Assembly (NCBI RefSeq): GCF_030362935.1
Contig: NZ_JAUCDY010000004.1
Coordinates: forward strand, 1-64,000
From: Thiopseudomonas acetoxidans
GTDB lineage: Bacteria > Pseudomonadota > Gammaproteobacteria > Pseudomonadales > Pseudomonadaceae
Direction: 5' to 3'
DNA length: 64,000 nucleotides
Shown here piece by piece: positions 9,032-18,526 of this stretch. Positions within the stretch are counted from its first letter, which is position 1. Each line of letters starts with the position of its first letter. The position numbers were made by a program, and so were the translations under genes. Under the pieces are notes generated by a model. That model was not told where the DNA came from. It worked only from the letters and a program-made list of their open reading frames with translations, and ran no database searches.

Positions 9032-9568
9032 TCAGGATTTCAACGCTTCGGCTAACTTATTTAGTTTGCCGCGGATCGAACCGTCTATTACTAAGTCACC
9101 AGCGCGTATGTGTAAACCGCCAATTAAAGCGGGGTTAACAGTCGCTTTGGGATGAACGGTACGATCAAGCCGCTTAGATAAGGCGGCAGCTAGTGTTTTT
9201 AATTGTGCTGCGCTTAATTCAAATGCAGATTCTACTTCAACGTCTAATGAACGATTTTTATCTGCCTTCAATTCAGTAAAAATCTCATAAATTGTTGGTA
9301 ACAGAGTCAAACGATCATTTTCACCCAAAAGATGGAGAAAATTCGAAAACTCGTTATCTACATTGCCTTCGCACAGCTGTATAAGAAACGTGACCTTACC
9401 TTTTTTATTAAGCTCAGGATTACCTAACTGCTTAACAACCTCAGCTTGCGCAACCGCAGTTGCTGCAAAAGATAGCATGTTACTCCATGCTTCTTCTTTG
9501 CTTGCCGTAGCTGCGTATTCAAAAGCAGCTTTTGCGTAAGGTCGTGCAAGCGTATTGGAATTCGACAT
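9032..9568 (-). CDS. atpH: ATP synthase F1 subunit delta
   Basis: A 178-residue peripheral-stalk subunit (OSCP family) linking F1 to the b subunits. It shows the N-terminal LARPYAKAAFEYA segment and the C-terminal GGLHIRAGDLVIDGSIRGKLNKL segment typical of the family. It sits 12 bases downstream of atpF. Confidence 0.95.
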   Translation of the reverse strand: MSNSNTLARPYAKAAFEYAATASKEEAWSNMLSFAATAVAQAEVVKQLGNPELNKKGKVTFLIQLCEGNVDNEFSNFLHLLGENDRLTLLPTIYEIFTELKADKNRSLDVEVESAFELSAAQLKTLAAALSKRLDRTVHPKATVNPALIGGLHIRAGDLVIDGSIRGKLNKLAEALKS

Positions 9569-9580
9569 CGCTTGCCTCGC

Positions 9581-10051
9581 TTAAAGTTCTGCGGCCAATT
9601 GCTCGACCAAATTATTGTGTGCTTTCGCATCCACGGTAGCACCGAGGATTTTTTCTGCACCTGCCACTGCAAGGACTGAAACTTGTTTGCGAAGATCTTC
9701 TTTAATGCGATTCACTTCTAAATCGATTTCAGCTTTAGCGCCTGCAATTAGGCGTTCGCCTTCATTGCGTGCATGCTGTCTTGCTTCTTCAACAATATCG
9801 TTTCCAGTCTTGTTGGCTTTCTCAATAATCTCAGCAGCTGCTTGCTTAGTTTCACGCAGCATTTCTGCTGCCTTTTCTTGAGCAAGTTTAAGGTCGCGCT
9901 CAGCACGTCCTGCTGCATCTAAGCCTTCAGCAATTTTCTTCTGGCGCGCATCCATTGCGTTCGTGATGGGTGGCCATACGAACTTCATGCAAAACCAGGT
10001 GAAAATAGCGAAGGCAATCAATTGACCTATGAGAGTCATGTTAATAGCCAT
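9581..10051 (-). CDS. atpF: ATP synthase F0 subunit b
   Basis: A 156-residue subunit with one N-terminal membrane segment (residues about 5-25, including FCMKFVWPPI). It is followed by a long charged helix rich in Ala, Glu and Lys that forms the dimeric stator stalk. Normal length. It lies between atpE and atpH. Confidence 0.95.
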   Translation of the reverse strand: MAINMTLIGQLIAFAIFTWFCMKFVWPPITNAMDARQKKIAEGLDAAGRAERDLKLAQEKAAEMLRETKQAAAEIIEKANKTGNDIVEEARQHARNEGERLIAGAKAEIDLEVNRIKEDLRKQVSVLAVAGAEKILGATVDAKAHNNLVEQLAAEL

Positions 10052-10139
10052 TGATGCACCTCATGCCATTTCATTGTTTATCCAAAGATAACATCCTACG
10101 TCAGACAAACTTTGCTGCCGTACTAATGAAATCGCGTGA

Positions 10140-10379
10140 TTAACCAGCCATTCCTGGTGCTACAACGAAGATCAGGTACATAGCAATACCAACACCAATC
10201 ATTGGAACGGCGTCAAGTAGACCAGCCATAATGAAGGTTTTGGTTTGCAACTGTGGAGCCAGCTCAGGCTGACGTGCTGTTGATTCCAGTAATTTGCCGC
10301 CCAGTAAAGCAAAACCAATACCAGTGGCCAGTGCGCCCATACCGATGATGATCGCTGCTGATAAAATTACGAGTTCCAT
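10140..10379 (-). CDS. atpE: ATP synthase F0 subunit c
   Basis: A 79-residue proteolipid made of two membrane helices joined by the polar ARQPE loop (residues 36-40). The ion-carrying carboxylate is Asp56 in AGLLDAVPMIGVG. The surrounding residues look like the proton type rather than the sodium type, judged by eye. The 88-base gap to atpF is the longest among the F0 genes. Confidence 0.95.
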   Translation of the reverse strand: MELVILSAAIIIGMGALATGIGFALLGGKLLESTARQPELAPQLQTKTFIMAGLLDAVPMIGVGIAMYLIFVVAPGMAG

Positions 10380-10443
10380 AGTTACTCCTAGAGTTTCAAA
10401 GTTAAGTTATAGTCTAAGGTTAAAATTAACGCTCGCTTTCGCG

Positions 10444-11256
10444 TCAATGGCTTTCGTGGGCTGCGCTCAAGTATACGATCGACAGCACCATGAAAATAAA
10501 GGCTTGTAGCGGAATTACCAGAATGTGGAAAATCGCCCAAGGCCCGTATAGCGACCACTGAATCCAAAATGGCAGTAGCGCAATCAAAATAAATACAACT
10601 TCACCCGCATACATGTTACCGAACAAACGCAGCGCAAGGCTGAATGGTTTGGTTAACAAACCTAGTATTTCAAGAACCAGGTTTACAGGAATGAGTGACC
10701 AGTGGTTAAAGGGTGTGAACGCTAGCTCTTTACTGAAGCCGCCCACGCCTTTAACTTTGATACTGTAAAAAATAATCAGCATAAACACACCAATCGACAT
10801 GCCAAACGTAGCGTTTGGATCAGCGGTTGGGACGTATTTAAAGTTTGGAATGCCTATTGCAGCAGCGATGCCTGGGATTACATCGACTGGGATCCATTTC
10901 AGGCTGTTCATCAGCAAGATCCACATGAAAATAGTCAATGCTAACGGTGCTATAAGCGGGCTGCGGCCATAGAAGGTATCGCGAACCATGTTTTGTACAA
11001 ATTCCACGATGACTTCAACGAAGCCCTGCATACCTGTTGGCACGCCTGAGTTGGCGCGTTTTGCTATTTTTCTGAAGATAAACAGAAACACAAAGCCCAT
11101 CAAAAGTGACATGGCCATGGTATCAAGATGGATAGCCCAGAAACCCATGTCTAGTGCTTCTTGTTGTGTTTCAGCAATTCGCCATGTGCCGTCGATTTTG
11201 CCAAAAGTTAAGTTTTGTAAGTGGTGCTGGATATACTCAGCATTGCTATTTGCCAT
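10444..11256 (-). CDS. atpB: ATP synthase F0 subunit a
   Basis: A 270-residue membrane subunit that forms the proton half-channels. The essential arginine lies in LALRLFGNMYAGE near residue 208. Five or six hydrophobic helices are visible. It follows atpI by 21 bases and precedes atpE by 64 bases. Confidence 0.95.
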   Translation of the reverse strand: MANSNAEYIQHHLQNLTFGKIDGTWRIAETQQEALDMGFWAIHLDTMAMSLLMGFVFLFIFRKIAKRANSGVPTGMQGFVEVIVEFVQNMVRDTFYGRSPLIAPLALTIFMWILLMNSLKWIPVDVIPGIAAAIGIPNFKYVPTADPNATFGMSIGVFMLIIFYSIKVKGVGGFSKELAFTPFNHWSLIPVNLVLEILGLLTKPFSLALRLFGNMYAGEVVFILIALLPFWIQWSLYGPWAIFHILVIPLQAFIFMVLSIVYLSAAHESH

Positions 11257-11277
11257 ATATGCCTCAAACCCGGACGT

Positions 11278-11667
11278 TTACAAATTTTTGCTAAAAAAGA
11301 GTGTAACCACTGAAGTCAGCTGAATCAAAATGTAACCCAAGAACAACTGTACTACGTTTAAAGGTTTCACTGCTATAAACACCAGCGCAAAAAGCACTGC
11401 CGTCATAAACATTTTTCCTACCTGTCCAGCCCAAAATGACTGGAGAATAGCGGACACTGAGCGCGCCCCAAAATACTTAAACGCTTTGTACGTGAAATAG
11501 GCGTTGGCTAATAAAGCTATCGAACTGCCTAAAAACACTGAGTACGCTGCGACAACTCCAAGAGTTATTGCGCATACGACAACCAATAGTGCAGTGACAA
11601 CGGCTTGTGCCATGAGCACGCGAAACATGCTTAAACGATAAAACGGTGTTTTGTTACGTATAGCCAC
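11278..11667 (-). CDS. atpI: ATP synthase subunit I (assembly factor)
   Basis: A 129-residue protein with four predicted membrane helices, at the head of the atp operon. AtpI proteins are not structural subunits; in other bacteria they help assemble the c-ring or carry Mg2+. The sequence resembles gammaproteobacterial AtpI, and the position is diagnostic. The operon promoter should lie in the 132-base gap between this gene and parB; I did not find an unambiguous one there. Confidence 0.88.
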   Translation of the reverse strand: MAIRNKTPFYRLSMFRVLMAQAVVTALLVVVCAITLGVVAAYSVFLGSSIALLANAYFTYKAFKYFGARSVSAILQSFWAGQVGKMFMTAVLFALVFIAVKPLNVVQLFLGYILIQLTSVVTLFFSKNL

Positions 11668-11799
11668 TGTTTCTATCGCCCTTGGTCTGAATTGTTGTGC
11701 TTACAATTCGTCACTACAAAATTGCGCTGAGAGTATAGGTGTCTGTGTCGCTTCTATCAACTCAAATGTAGGCTATTAATAATAATATTTGATTTACAT

Positions 11800-12660
11800 C
11801 TACTGAATATGCGCCAAAACACCCTGTAGCTCGTCAAGTGAGCCGTAATTAATCACTAATTGACCCTTACCTTTGTCGGTATGTTTGATTTTCACATTGG
11901 CGCCTAGGCGCTCAGCAAGCTTTTTTTCTAAGCGTTGAATATCTGGATCCGCTTTTGGCGTGGTAGGTTTTGCTTTGGGTTTTTGCAGGCTGCGTATATA
12001 GGCTTCGGTTTGTCGTACATTTAAGCCGGTTGCGACAACATGACGCGCCGCCAACAACAGTTGCGGCTCTGCAAGTCCTAGCAAAGCCCGCGCATGACCC
12101 ATTTCTATATCGCCATGTGCCAACATAATTTTTACTTCTTCCGGCAGGTTTATCAGTCGCAGTAGGTTGGTTACTGTGGTCCGTGACTTTCCTACGGCAT
12201 CAGCGACTTCTTGCTGAGTCAGCTCATACTCGTGCTGCAACCTCTGTAAAGCAATGGCTTCTTCTATAGGGTTAAGATCTTCACGCTGAATATTTTCTAT
12301 TAATGCCATGGCAATAGCTGCGTCATCAGCTACTTGCTTAAGCAGGGCAGGCACGGTTTTAAGCTCAGCTAATTGCGCTGCACGCCAACGTCTTTCACCG
12401 GCAATAATTTCATACTTATTACTGCCAACAGAGCGTACAACGATAGGCTGCATAATGCCCTGCGCTTTAATCGATTTTGATAGCTCTTCAAGCGCGGCTG
12501 GATCCATATCGCGGCGCGGTTGGTATTTGCCCGGCTGGATGCGATCGATTGCTATGTGTAATAGCTCATTCTCTTGGGCTTCGTGGTATTGGCTGCTTGC
12601 GTTTGCGCCACCTAATAAAGCATCCAGCCCACGACCTAAGCCACGTTTTTTAACTGCCAT
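11800..12660 (-). CDS. parB: Chromosome-partitioning protein ParB
   Basis: A 286-residue parS-binding CTP switch protein. The N-terminal RGLGRGLDALLG is followed by the CTP-binding GERRWRAAQ box (near residue 90), the helix-turn-helix TQQEVADAVGKSRTTVTNLLRL, and a C-terminal dimerisation domain after a Lys/Pro linker. Two perfect parS sites for it lie inside recF at 59,386 and 60,016. It is encoded 9 bases downstream of parA. Confidence 0.96.
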   Translation of the reverse strand: MAVKKRGLGRGLDALLGGANASSQYHEAQENELLHIAIDRIQPGKYQPRRDMDPAALEELSKSIKAQGIMQPIVVRSVGSNKYEIIAGERRWRAAQLAELKTVPALLKQVADDAAIAMALIENIQREDLNPIEEAIALQRLQHEYELTQQEVADAVGKSRTTVTNLLRLINLPEEVKIMLAHGDIEMGHARALLGLAEPQLLLAARHVVATGLNVRQTEAYIRSLQKPKAKPTTPKADPDIQRLEKKLAERLGANVKIKHTDKGKGQLVINYGSLDELQGVLAHIQ

Positions 12661-12669
12661 ACTGATTCC

Positions 12670-13461
12670 TTACAAAACGGTTGCGGTGCGCTGCTTATTA
12701 CGGTGGCGTCTGGCCAACTCTCCTGCTAATGCAAGATGTGCCAACGCACCCTTTGATTGTTTGTCATAAGCCAGCACAGGCATACCATAACTGGGCGATT
12801 CTGCTAAACGTACGTTTCGCGGTATTACCGTATCAAAAAGTTTTTGCCCAAAGTGTTGTTTTAACTGCTCTGACACATCCATGGTCAGACTTAAACGCGG
12901 ATCATACATCGTCCTTAGAATACCTTCTATTTCTAAGTCCGCATTGAGATTCGCGGTAATGCGTTGAATACTTCCGATTAAATCTGTCAGCCCTTCCAGT
13001 GCATAGTATTCACACTGCATAGGTATTAGTACTGCATCGGCAGCCACTAACGCATTAACCGTCAGCATATTAAGGGAGGGTGGGCAATCAATCAGGATGT
13101 AATCGTAGTTATCACGAACGGGCTGCAGCGCATGTAAAAGCCTTTTTTCACGATTTTCTAACTCCAGTAGCACAACCTCTGCGGCAGTGAGATCTCGGTT
13201 TGACGGCAACACTTGATAGCCGCCATGCTCTGATATTTGAATCACATCCACCAGATCGGCTTGGCCGGTAAGCACATCAAGCACTGAATACTCTAGCTCG
13301 TGTTTATCAATACCGCTGCCTGTTGTTGCATTACCCTGTGGGTCTAAATCGATGACCAGAACATGGCGCTTGGTTGCCACTAAGGAGGCGGCAAGGTTGA
13401 TACAGGTTGTGGTTTTACCTACTCCGCCTTTTTGATTGGCTACAGCCAAAACTTTGCCCAT
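12670..13461 (-). CDS. parA: Chromosome-partitioning ATPase ParA (Soj)
   Basis: A 263-residue deviant-Walker ATPase. The KGGVGKTT motif is at residues 10-17, with the signature lysine, and LIDCPPSLN forms the Walker B region. It works with ParB and parS to segregate the origin region. It is co-transcribed with rsmG (15-base gap) and parB. Confidence 0.96.
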   Translation of the reverse strand: MGKVLAVANQKGGVGKTTTCINLAASLVATKRHVLVIDLDPQGNATTGSGIDKHELEYSVLDVLTGQADLVDVIQISEHGGYQVLPSNRDLTAAEVVLLELENREKRLLHALQPVRDNYDYILIDCPPSLNMLTVNALVAADAVLIPMQCEYYALEGLTDLIGSIQRITANLNADLEIEGILRTMYDPRLSLTMDVSEQLKQHFGQKLFDTVIPRNVRLAESPSYGMPVLAYDKQSKGALAHLALAGELARRHRNKQRTATVL

Positions 13462-13476
13462 GGCAATACCTCTGTT

Positions 13477-14118
13477 CTAGTTACGTGAAAGTAGCAAAAG
13501 ATGTCGTTGTCCCTGACAGCCCGGTACTTGTAGTTTATTGCAGCTATCGAGCTTAAATTCTGCTGCCAGTTGCTGCAGTTCGTCATCTGGATGTACGCCC
13601 TTCATCGCCAGCCAGCGTGTGCTTTGATCGCCCAGATGCGCGGTCCAGTTAGTAAAATCTGCCAAGGAGCTAAAGGCGCGAGAAATAACCCCGTGATAAG
13701 GCTGCTCTGTGTTGTGCTCTTCAATACGACTGTGGATAACCTGTACATTGTCCAGTTTAAGCTCCAATTTTACCTGGGTTAAAAAGCGCGTTTTTTTACC
13801 GTTAGAATCTAACAGACTAAACAACTTGTTGGGCAGCATAATAGCCAAGATGATGCCGGGCATACCCCCGCCACTGCCCACATCTAACCAGGTAACGCCA
13901 GTCTGCTCAACAAAAGGCAACACGCTTAAGCTATCTAACAAATGCCGAGATACCATTTCTTCTGCGTTTCTAACTGCAGTTAGGTTATAGGCTTTGTTCC
14001 ATTTAATTAACAAAGCCAAGTAAGACAGCAACTGTTCTATTTGTACAACTGTTAAGCTTAATCCAAGCTCTTTGGCACCCTCTACAAGCGCTTTGCGCTG
14101 CGAATCTGTGATGCTCAT
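13477..14118 (-). CDS. rsmG: 16S rRNA (guanine527-N7)-methyltransferase
   Basis: A 213-residue SAM-dependent methyltransferase (GidB) that modifies G527 of 16S rRNA. The SAM-binding segment is WLDVGSGGGMPGIILA (about residues 74-89). Its start overlaps the mnmG stop by four bases (ATGA), indicating translational coupling. Confidence 0.95.
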   Translation of the reverse strand: MSITDSQRKALVEGAKELGLSLTVVQIEQLLSYLALLIKWNKAYNLTAVRNAEEMVSRHLLDSLSVLPFVEQTGVTWLDVGSGGGMPGIILAIMLPNKLFSLLDSNGKKTRFLTQVKLELKLDNVQVIHSRIEEHNTEQPYHGVISRAFSSLADFTNWTAHLGDQSTRWLAMKGVHPDDELQQLAAEFKLDSCNKLQVPGCQGQRHLLLLSRN

Positions 14119-16010
14119 TGCTCACTGACCTCCAAGTTTTGATTGGCTTGGCGTCTTTTTAATTGCACCAGCAAAAGTGATATTGCCGCTGGAGTTACAC
14201 CCGGAATGCGCGATGCCTGACCTAAGTTAGTCGGCTTGATGTCAGTGAGCTTCAGTTGCACTTCTTTGGATAAGCCAGAGATTTTTGTGTAATCCAAATC
14301 GGCTGGAATGCTAATACTTTCGCTGGCCTTAAGTTTGGCAATATCGCCCTGTTGACGTGTTATATAACCTGCATATTTAGTGCGTATCTCAATCTGCTCA
14401 GCTACCTGCTGATCAGCAACCCCTGTGCCTGTTACGGCTTTCAAGCCAGCGTAATCTATCTCTGGGCGGGTCAGTAAGTTGAGTAAATTATACTCATGGG
14501 CCAGCGGGATATTAAAGTGACTGCTCAGAGCATCACCTTCGGCAGTATTGGGGCGTACCCAAGTACTGCGTAGACGCTGCTCTTCCCGCTCGATGGCTTC
14601 GCGTTTGGTTTCAAATGCTGCCCAGCGCACATCATCCACTAAGCCAATTGCCCGCCCTTTTTCAGTTAGGCGCATATCCGCATTGTCTTCACGCAGAATC
14701 AATCGGTATTCCGCGCGTGAAGTAAACATGCGGTAGGGTTCTTGCGTGCCCATGGTTAGCAGATCATCAATTAGCACACCCAAGTAAGCTTCATCACGGG
14801 TTGGATGCCAACTGTCTTTGCCTTGTGCGCGAAGCGCTGCGTTACTGCCCGCCAACAAACCTTGCACGCCGGCTTCTTCATAGCCCGTAGTACCGTTGAT
14901 TTGCCCAGCAAAAAACAAACCCTTAACGCACTTGGTTTCTAAGCTGTAGTGCAGATCACGTGGATCAAAATAGTCGTATTCGATGGCATAGCCTGGACGC
15001 ATAATATAAGCATTTTCCAAGCCTTGCATGGATCGGACTAAGTCTAGCTGCACATCAAAGGGTAACGAGGTAGAAATGCCATTGGGGTACAGCTCATTGG
15101 TTTCTAAGCCTTCAGGCTCTAAAAACACCTGATGGCTGTCTTTGTCTGCAAAACGGGTAATTTTATCTTCGATTGAAGGGCAATAACGCGGACCCACCCC
15201 TTCAATCACGCCGGCATACATGGGCGAGCGATCAAGGTTGCTTGAAATGATGTCATGGGTTTTAGTGTTGGTATGCGTAATCCAGCAACTGATTTGCCGT
15301 GGATGTTGTTCTACTTTGCCCAAATAGGACATCACCGGTAAAGGGGTATCACCGGGCTGTTCAATTAGCTTAGAGAAATCAACGGAACGACTATCTATTC
15401 GTGGTGGCGTACCGGTCTTTAACCGCGCCACTCTAAACGGCAATTCACGCAAGCGTTTAGCTAAAGTATTGGCTGGCGGATCACCGGCGCGACCACCAGA
15501 GTAATTTTCCATTCCTATGTGGATGGTGCCACCCAAAAACGTACCGCTAGTTAACACTACGTTATCGGCAAAAAAGCGTAAACCCATCTGCGTTACCGCG
15601 CCACGCACAACATCTTGCTCAATAATGAGATCATCGACTGCTTGTTGGAATAACCATAAATTAGGCTGGTTTTCTAAAATTTTACGTATGGCAGCTTTAT
15701 AAAGAATACGGTCAGCTTGCGCTCGTGTCGCGCGTACGGCTGGGCCTTTACGGCTATTGAGCACACGAAACTGAATCCCTGCATAGTCCGTTGCCGTGGC
15801 CATAGCACCACCCAAGGCATCAATTTCTTTAACCAAATGGCTTTTACCAATACCGCCAATCGCTGGATTGCAGCTCATTTGCCCTAGGGTTTCGATATTG
15901 TGTGACAGCAATAATGTTTTGACGCCCATGCGTGCCGCGGCTAAAGCCGCTTCAGTACCAGCATGTCCACCACCAATGACAATGACATCAAAACGAGAAG
16001 GATAATCCAC
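14115..16010 (-). CDS. mnmG: tRNA U34 carboxymethylaminomethyl synthesis protein MnmG
   Basis: A 631-residue FAD enzyme that, with MnmE, modifies the wobble uridine of several tRNAs. The FAD-binding GGGHAGTEAA lies near the N-terminus and the GidA signatures SCNPAIGGIGK and MRPGYAIEYDYFDPRDL are present. The start is GTG at 16,010-16,008, with no better ATG nearby. The partner mnmE is normally close; here about 2.8 kb carrying a lipoprotein and a higBA pair separate them. Confidence 0.96.
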   Translation of the reverse strand: MDYPSRFDVIVIGGGHAGTEAALAAARMGVKTLLLSHNIETLGQMSCNPAIGGIGKSHLVKEIDALGGAMATATDYAGIQFRVLNSRKGPAVRATRAQADRILYKAAIRKILENQPNLWLFQQAVDDLIIEQDVVRGAVTQMGLRFFADNVVLTSGTFLGGTIHIGMENYSGGRAGDPPANTLAKRLRELPFRVARLKTGTPPRIDSRSVDFSKLIEQPGDTPLPVMSYLGKVEQHPRQISCWITHTNTKTHDIISSNLDRSPMYAGVIEGVGPRYCPSIEDKITRFADKDSHQVFLEPEGLETNELYPNGISTSLPFDVQLDLVRSMQGLENAYIMRPGYAIEYDYFDPRDLHYSLETKCVKGLFFAGQINGTTGYEEAGVQGLLAGSNAALRAQGKDSWHPTRDEAYLGVLIDDLLTMGTQEPYRMFTSRAEYRLILREDNADMRLTEKGRAIGLVDDVRWAAFETKREAIEREEQRLRSTWVRPNTAEGDALSSHFNIPLAHEYNLLNLLTRPEIDYAGLKAVTGTGVADQQVAEQIEIRTKYAGYITRQQGDIAKLKASESISIPADLDYTKISGLSKEVQLKLTDIKPTNLGQASRIPGVTPAAISLLLVQLKRRQANQNLEVSEQ

Positions 16011-16134
16011 AATAGACCCCGAAAAGAAGCTTTAATTACGCAATAAAGCAGGCTAAACCAAGTTCAGCCTGCAGAGAAAAGACGCGCTAGTATAAAAAAT
16101 TACGCAGCTTTAGAGAAGGTCATAGCAAAGTATG

Positions 16135-16171
16135 CTCTGAAAATGGCTAGTATTTAGGTTCATTTTCAGAG
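16135..16171. terminator. Long hairpin between the lipoprotein gene and mnmG
   Basis: Eleven-base perfect arms CTCTGAAAATG and CATTTTCAGAG surround a 15-base loop, lying 10 bases past the lipoprotein stop. The T-rich tail is on the plus-strand side, so it is not a textbook terminator for the minus-strand lipoprotein gene. A second stem, GCAGGCT...AGCCTGC, lies at about 16,049-16,072. They may protect the transcript 3' end or block read-through. Confidence 0.45.
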
Positions 16172-16181
16172 TTTTGTGTAC

Positions 16182-17156
16182 TTACATGCGTTGCAGTGAA
16201 CGCATTTTTTCTTCTGTGAAGTCGATGATCTGATTTTCTGACGGGTTAATGGTAAAACTTGCTTTGCCATAGTTTGAGTAATCAATAGTCATGCTAATGC
16301 TGACTTTCTCACCCTCAATTTCATAATTGAACACATCATTTTCGTGAATTATTTGTCCTTTATCGTTCAAATAAAGCACTGATTCTGAACTCTCGTAGCC
16401 AGTATCACTATTAGCCTCAAGCAAACCTTGCATAAAACCTTCTTTAAACTCTTCAGGCAGTTTTTCGTTTTCGGCCACTTGGTTATACAGGTACGTATTG
16501 ATATGTTGCTGCAACTCTTTACTTTGCTGCTCATCCAATCTTACTTTCAAGATCGCTTTGGCATTGATTTGCTTAGCTTTTTCATTGAGCTCGATTTTCT
16601 CGATGCTGGTCTCAGGAATAATTTTAGTAAATTCATTCATAGTGGCGTAGCCCATTTCTACTACTTCAGAAACTACTGTAATCACCTTAGCCATATCTTC
16701 TTCATCAATTTCAAAATTTTTCGTGCTAAAGCGAACAAATTTATTTTTATATTGCTGCAGCTCCGAGTTTGCCTGTGGTGCAAACATCAGTGCCGTATCA
16801 ATGATATTGGTCGGATTAAGCAAAAGGTCTTTTTTCTTGGCATCCACTAAAATAGGCAGTTTAAAGTTAAAAATAGCCGCTTCAACCTCAGGTATCAGCT
16901 CATAACGCTGTGCGTTATTGTTTACCGCGCCAGATAGTTTTACTTTCAGATCCGTAAGAAAAGGATTCTCAATACCAATATCGACTTTCGCGTCCGCTTT
17001 AAAATTAAATTGCGCTTCTTTTGCATAAAGCTGTTGGGTAGCTTCTTGGTATAGGGTTTTTGCTGATTTTTTATCCAGATCAGAGTCGCCACCACAGGCT
17101 GCTAGGAGTGCAGCTAGACTTGTAATAACCAAATATTTTGTTTTCGACAACAGCAT
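16182..17156 (-). CDS. Predicted lipoprotein of unknown function
   Basis: About 324 residues from the ATG at 17,156, chosen because MLLSKTKYL leads directly into a hydrophobic signal ending in LLAACGG, a lipobox. The mature part is Lys/Glu-rich with alternating strands and repeated amphipathic stretches, resembling lipid- or substrate-binding lipoprotein folds in general, but I recognise no family. It stands alone between mnmG and higBA. The gene is noticeably A/T-rich compared with mnmG, which fits an accessory gene. Confidence 0.6.
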   Translation of the reverse strand: MLLSKTKYLVITSLAALLAACGGDSDLDKKSAKTLYQEATQQLYAKEAQFNFKADAKVDIGIENPFLTDLKVKLSGAVNNNAQRYELIPEVEAAIFNFKLPILVDAKKKDLLLNPTNIIDTALMFAPQANSELQQYKNKFVRFSTKNFEIDEEDMAKVITVVSEVVEMGYATMNEFTKIIPETSIEKIELNEKAKQINAKAILKVRLDEQQSKELQQHINTYLYNQVAENEKLPEEFKEGFMQGLLEANSDTGYESSESVLYLNDKGQIIHENDVFNYEIEGEKVSISMTIDYSNYGKASFTINPSENQIIDFTEEKMRSLQRM

Positions 17157-17168
17157 AGATAACTCCAT

Positions 17169-17634
17169 TTTTCATTAAATACAATAGCCACAGAATATGC
17201 TGCGTCTACAGGTAATTTATTTCGCCTAAAATAGCATTATTTGTATGGTCGGCCTATCAAATAAAATTTTTTGTTAAGGGTTTTGCGCAACTGTTTCACA
17301 ATACGGCTTCTGCCTAAACAGAGTCTATAAGAAATTCAGGTATTTATTTACCGATGCAGAATGTATAAAATACTTTAAAAACATAGGTTTATGAAACTCG
17401 TGGAGCACTATTGGAGTGCTGAAATTTGCGAAAAAAAGTGTAAATATTGGCAAATTTCCTTTTCATCGGCTCCTGACGACCCATTTTAAACTGGGATAAG
17501 TGGGAAACTGGGAGCCTTGTATACGCTTTTATCTCTATGAAATCAGCGCCTTGAGATCACTCTTAGCCCCTTCTGCCAAACAAAATTATAGTAACATCGT
17601 TTTCTAAACGGATCCGTTCTCATTTTTAACTGAC
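17169..17634. other. Gene-free spacer upstream of higBA
   Basis: About 460 A/T-rich bases contain no convincing gene. A GGCTCC...GGAGCC pair of short inverted arms lies at about 17,466-17,515. The only clear signal at the end of the stretch is the higBA promoter and operator just to the right. Confidence 0.5.
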
Positions 17635-17663
17635 TTGACGCACAACGTTGTTGTGCATAGAAT
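17635..17663 (+). promoter_or_regulatory. higBA promoter with operator in the spacer
   Basis: The -35 TTGACG (17,635-17,640) and the -10 TAGAAT (17,658-17,663) are separated by 17 bases. The spacer plus one flanking base forms the inverted repeat GCACAAC-GTT-GTTGTGC (17,640-17,656) with perfect 7-base arms. A site between -35 and -10 is where HigA-type antitoxins commonly bind to autorepress. The higB start is 24 bases downstream of the -10. Confidence 0.7.
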
Positions 17664-17686
17664 GATTAAAAAGCGATCAGGTAACT

Positions 17687-17980
17687 ATGGCGGTTGAATT
17701 CAGGGATATATGGCTGGAGGCTTTCTACGACGAGGACCAAAGCCACAAGAAAATACCCAGCACTATTGAAGGCGCTCTGTTCAGAAAGATTCAGATTCTG
17801 GATGCCGCGACGCAGGAGTCAGACTTGAGGATTCCGCCGGGTAACCGTTTTGAACATTTGCAGGGAAACCTTTCTGGATGGTGTTCCATTCGGGTTAACA
17901 AGCAGTATCGCCTGATTTTTCGCTGGGAAGATGGCACCGCCCAAGATACATATCTAGACCCGCATGTTTACAAGGGCTAG
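17687..17980 (+). CDS. higB: HigB-type toxin (RelE superfamily)
   Basis: A 97-residue RelE-fold mRNA interferase of the HigB type that would cleave ribosome-bound mRNA. Family features seen are the C-terminal RVNKQYRLIFRWEDG strand and the DPHVYKG end, as well as GNRFEHLQG in the middle. It precedes higA by 8 bases, the toxin-first order typical of higBA. Its codon use looks more G/C-rich than the A/T-rich DNA around it, suggesting horizontal gain. Confidence 0.88.
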   Translation: MAVEFRDIWLEAFYDEDQSHKKIPSTIEGALFRKIQILDAATQESDLRIPPGNRFEHLQGNLSGWCSIRVNKQYRLIFRWEDGTAQDTYLDPHVYKG

Positions 17981-17988
17981 AGGAGGTT

Positions 17989-18318
17989 ATGGTAATGAGG
18001 AATACAAAACGTCGTCCAGTGACCGTTGGCGAAATGCTGGTCACCGAGTTTCTGGAGCCGATGAAAATAGAAATCAGTGAACTGGCCGAAGCAATGGGTG
18101 TGCACAGAAATACACTCAGCCGGATTGCACATGACAAAGGCACGCTGACAGCACCCATGGCCATCAAACTCGCAGCGGCTTTGGGGAATACGCCGGAGTT
18201 CTGGCTGAATATTCAGCACGCAGTTGAGTTATGGGATGTTCGTCATCGTGCCTATGAGCAGGAAGCGCAAAATGTGAAACGTGTAAAGCCTCACGTGCTG
18301 CCGATGAAGCAGGCTTGA
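17989..18318 (+). CDS. higA: HigA-type antitoxin (Xre family)
   Basis: A 109-residue antitoxin that neutralises HigB and represses the operon. It begins near RRPVTVGEMLVTEFLEPM, followed by the helix-turn-helix ISELAEAMGVHRNTLSRI (about residues 28-45) and the family motif AAALGNTPEFWLNIQ. A second ATG at 17,995 would remove two residues. The GAGGAGGT-like sequence just before 17,989 fits a ribosome binding site. Confidence 0.88.
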   Translation: MVMRNTKRRPVTVGEMLVTEFLEPMKIEISELAEAMGVHRNTLSRIAHDKGTLTAPMAIKLAAALGNTPEFWLNIQHAVELWDVRHRAYEQEAQNVKRVKPHVLPMKQA

Positions 18319-18526
18319 AGAAAATCTTGATTCCGCCGCGCTTCCCGTTTTTCAGGAGATCTACAAATAGCCGCCATAAGAGAAGTTACCGGTACCAGGT
18401 TTTTTCCACCTAGGTAAAGCAGCGATCAGTATGCGCGCCATGTGACTATGATCTACGGCACGAGAAGCGTTCAAAATTTTCCATTCTTATCCAAATGTAA
18501 TTGAGTCCTTAATATATTAGAGTTCT

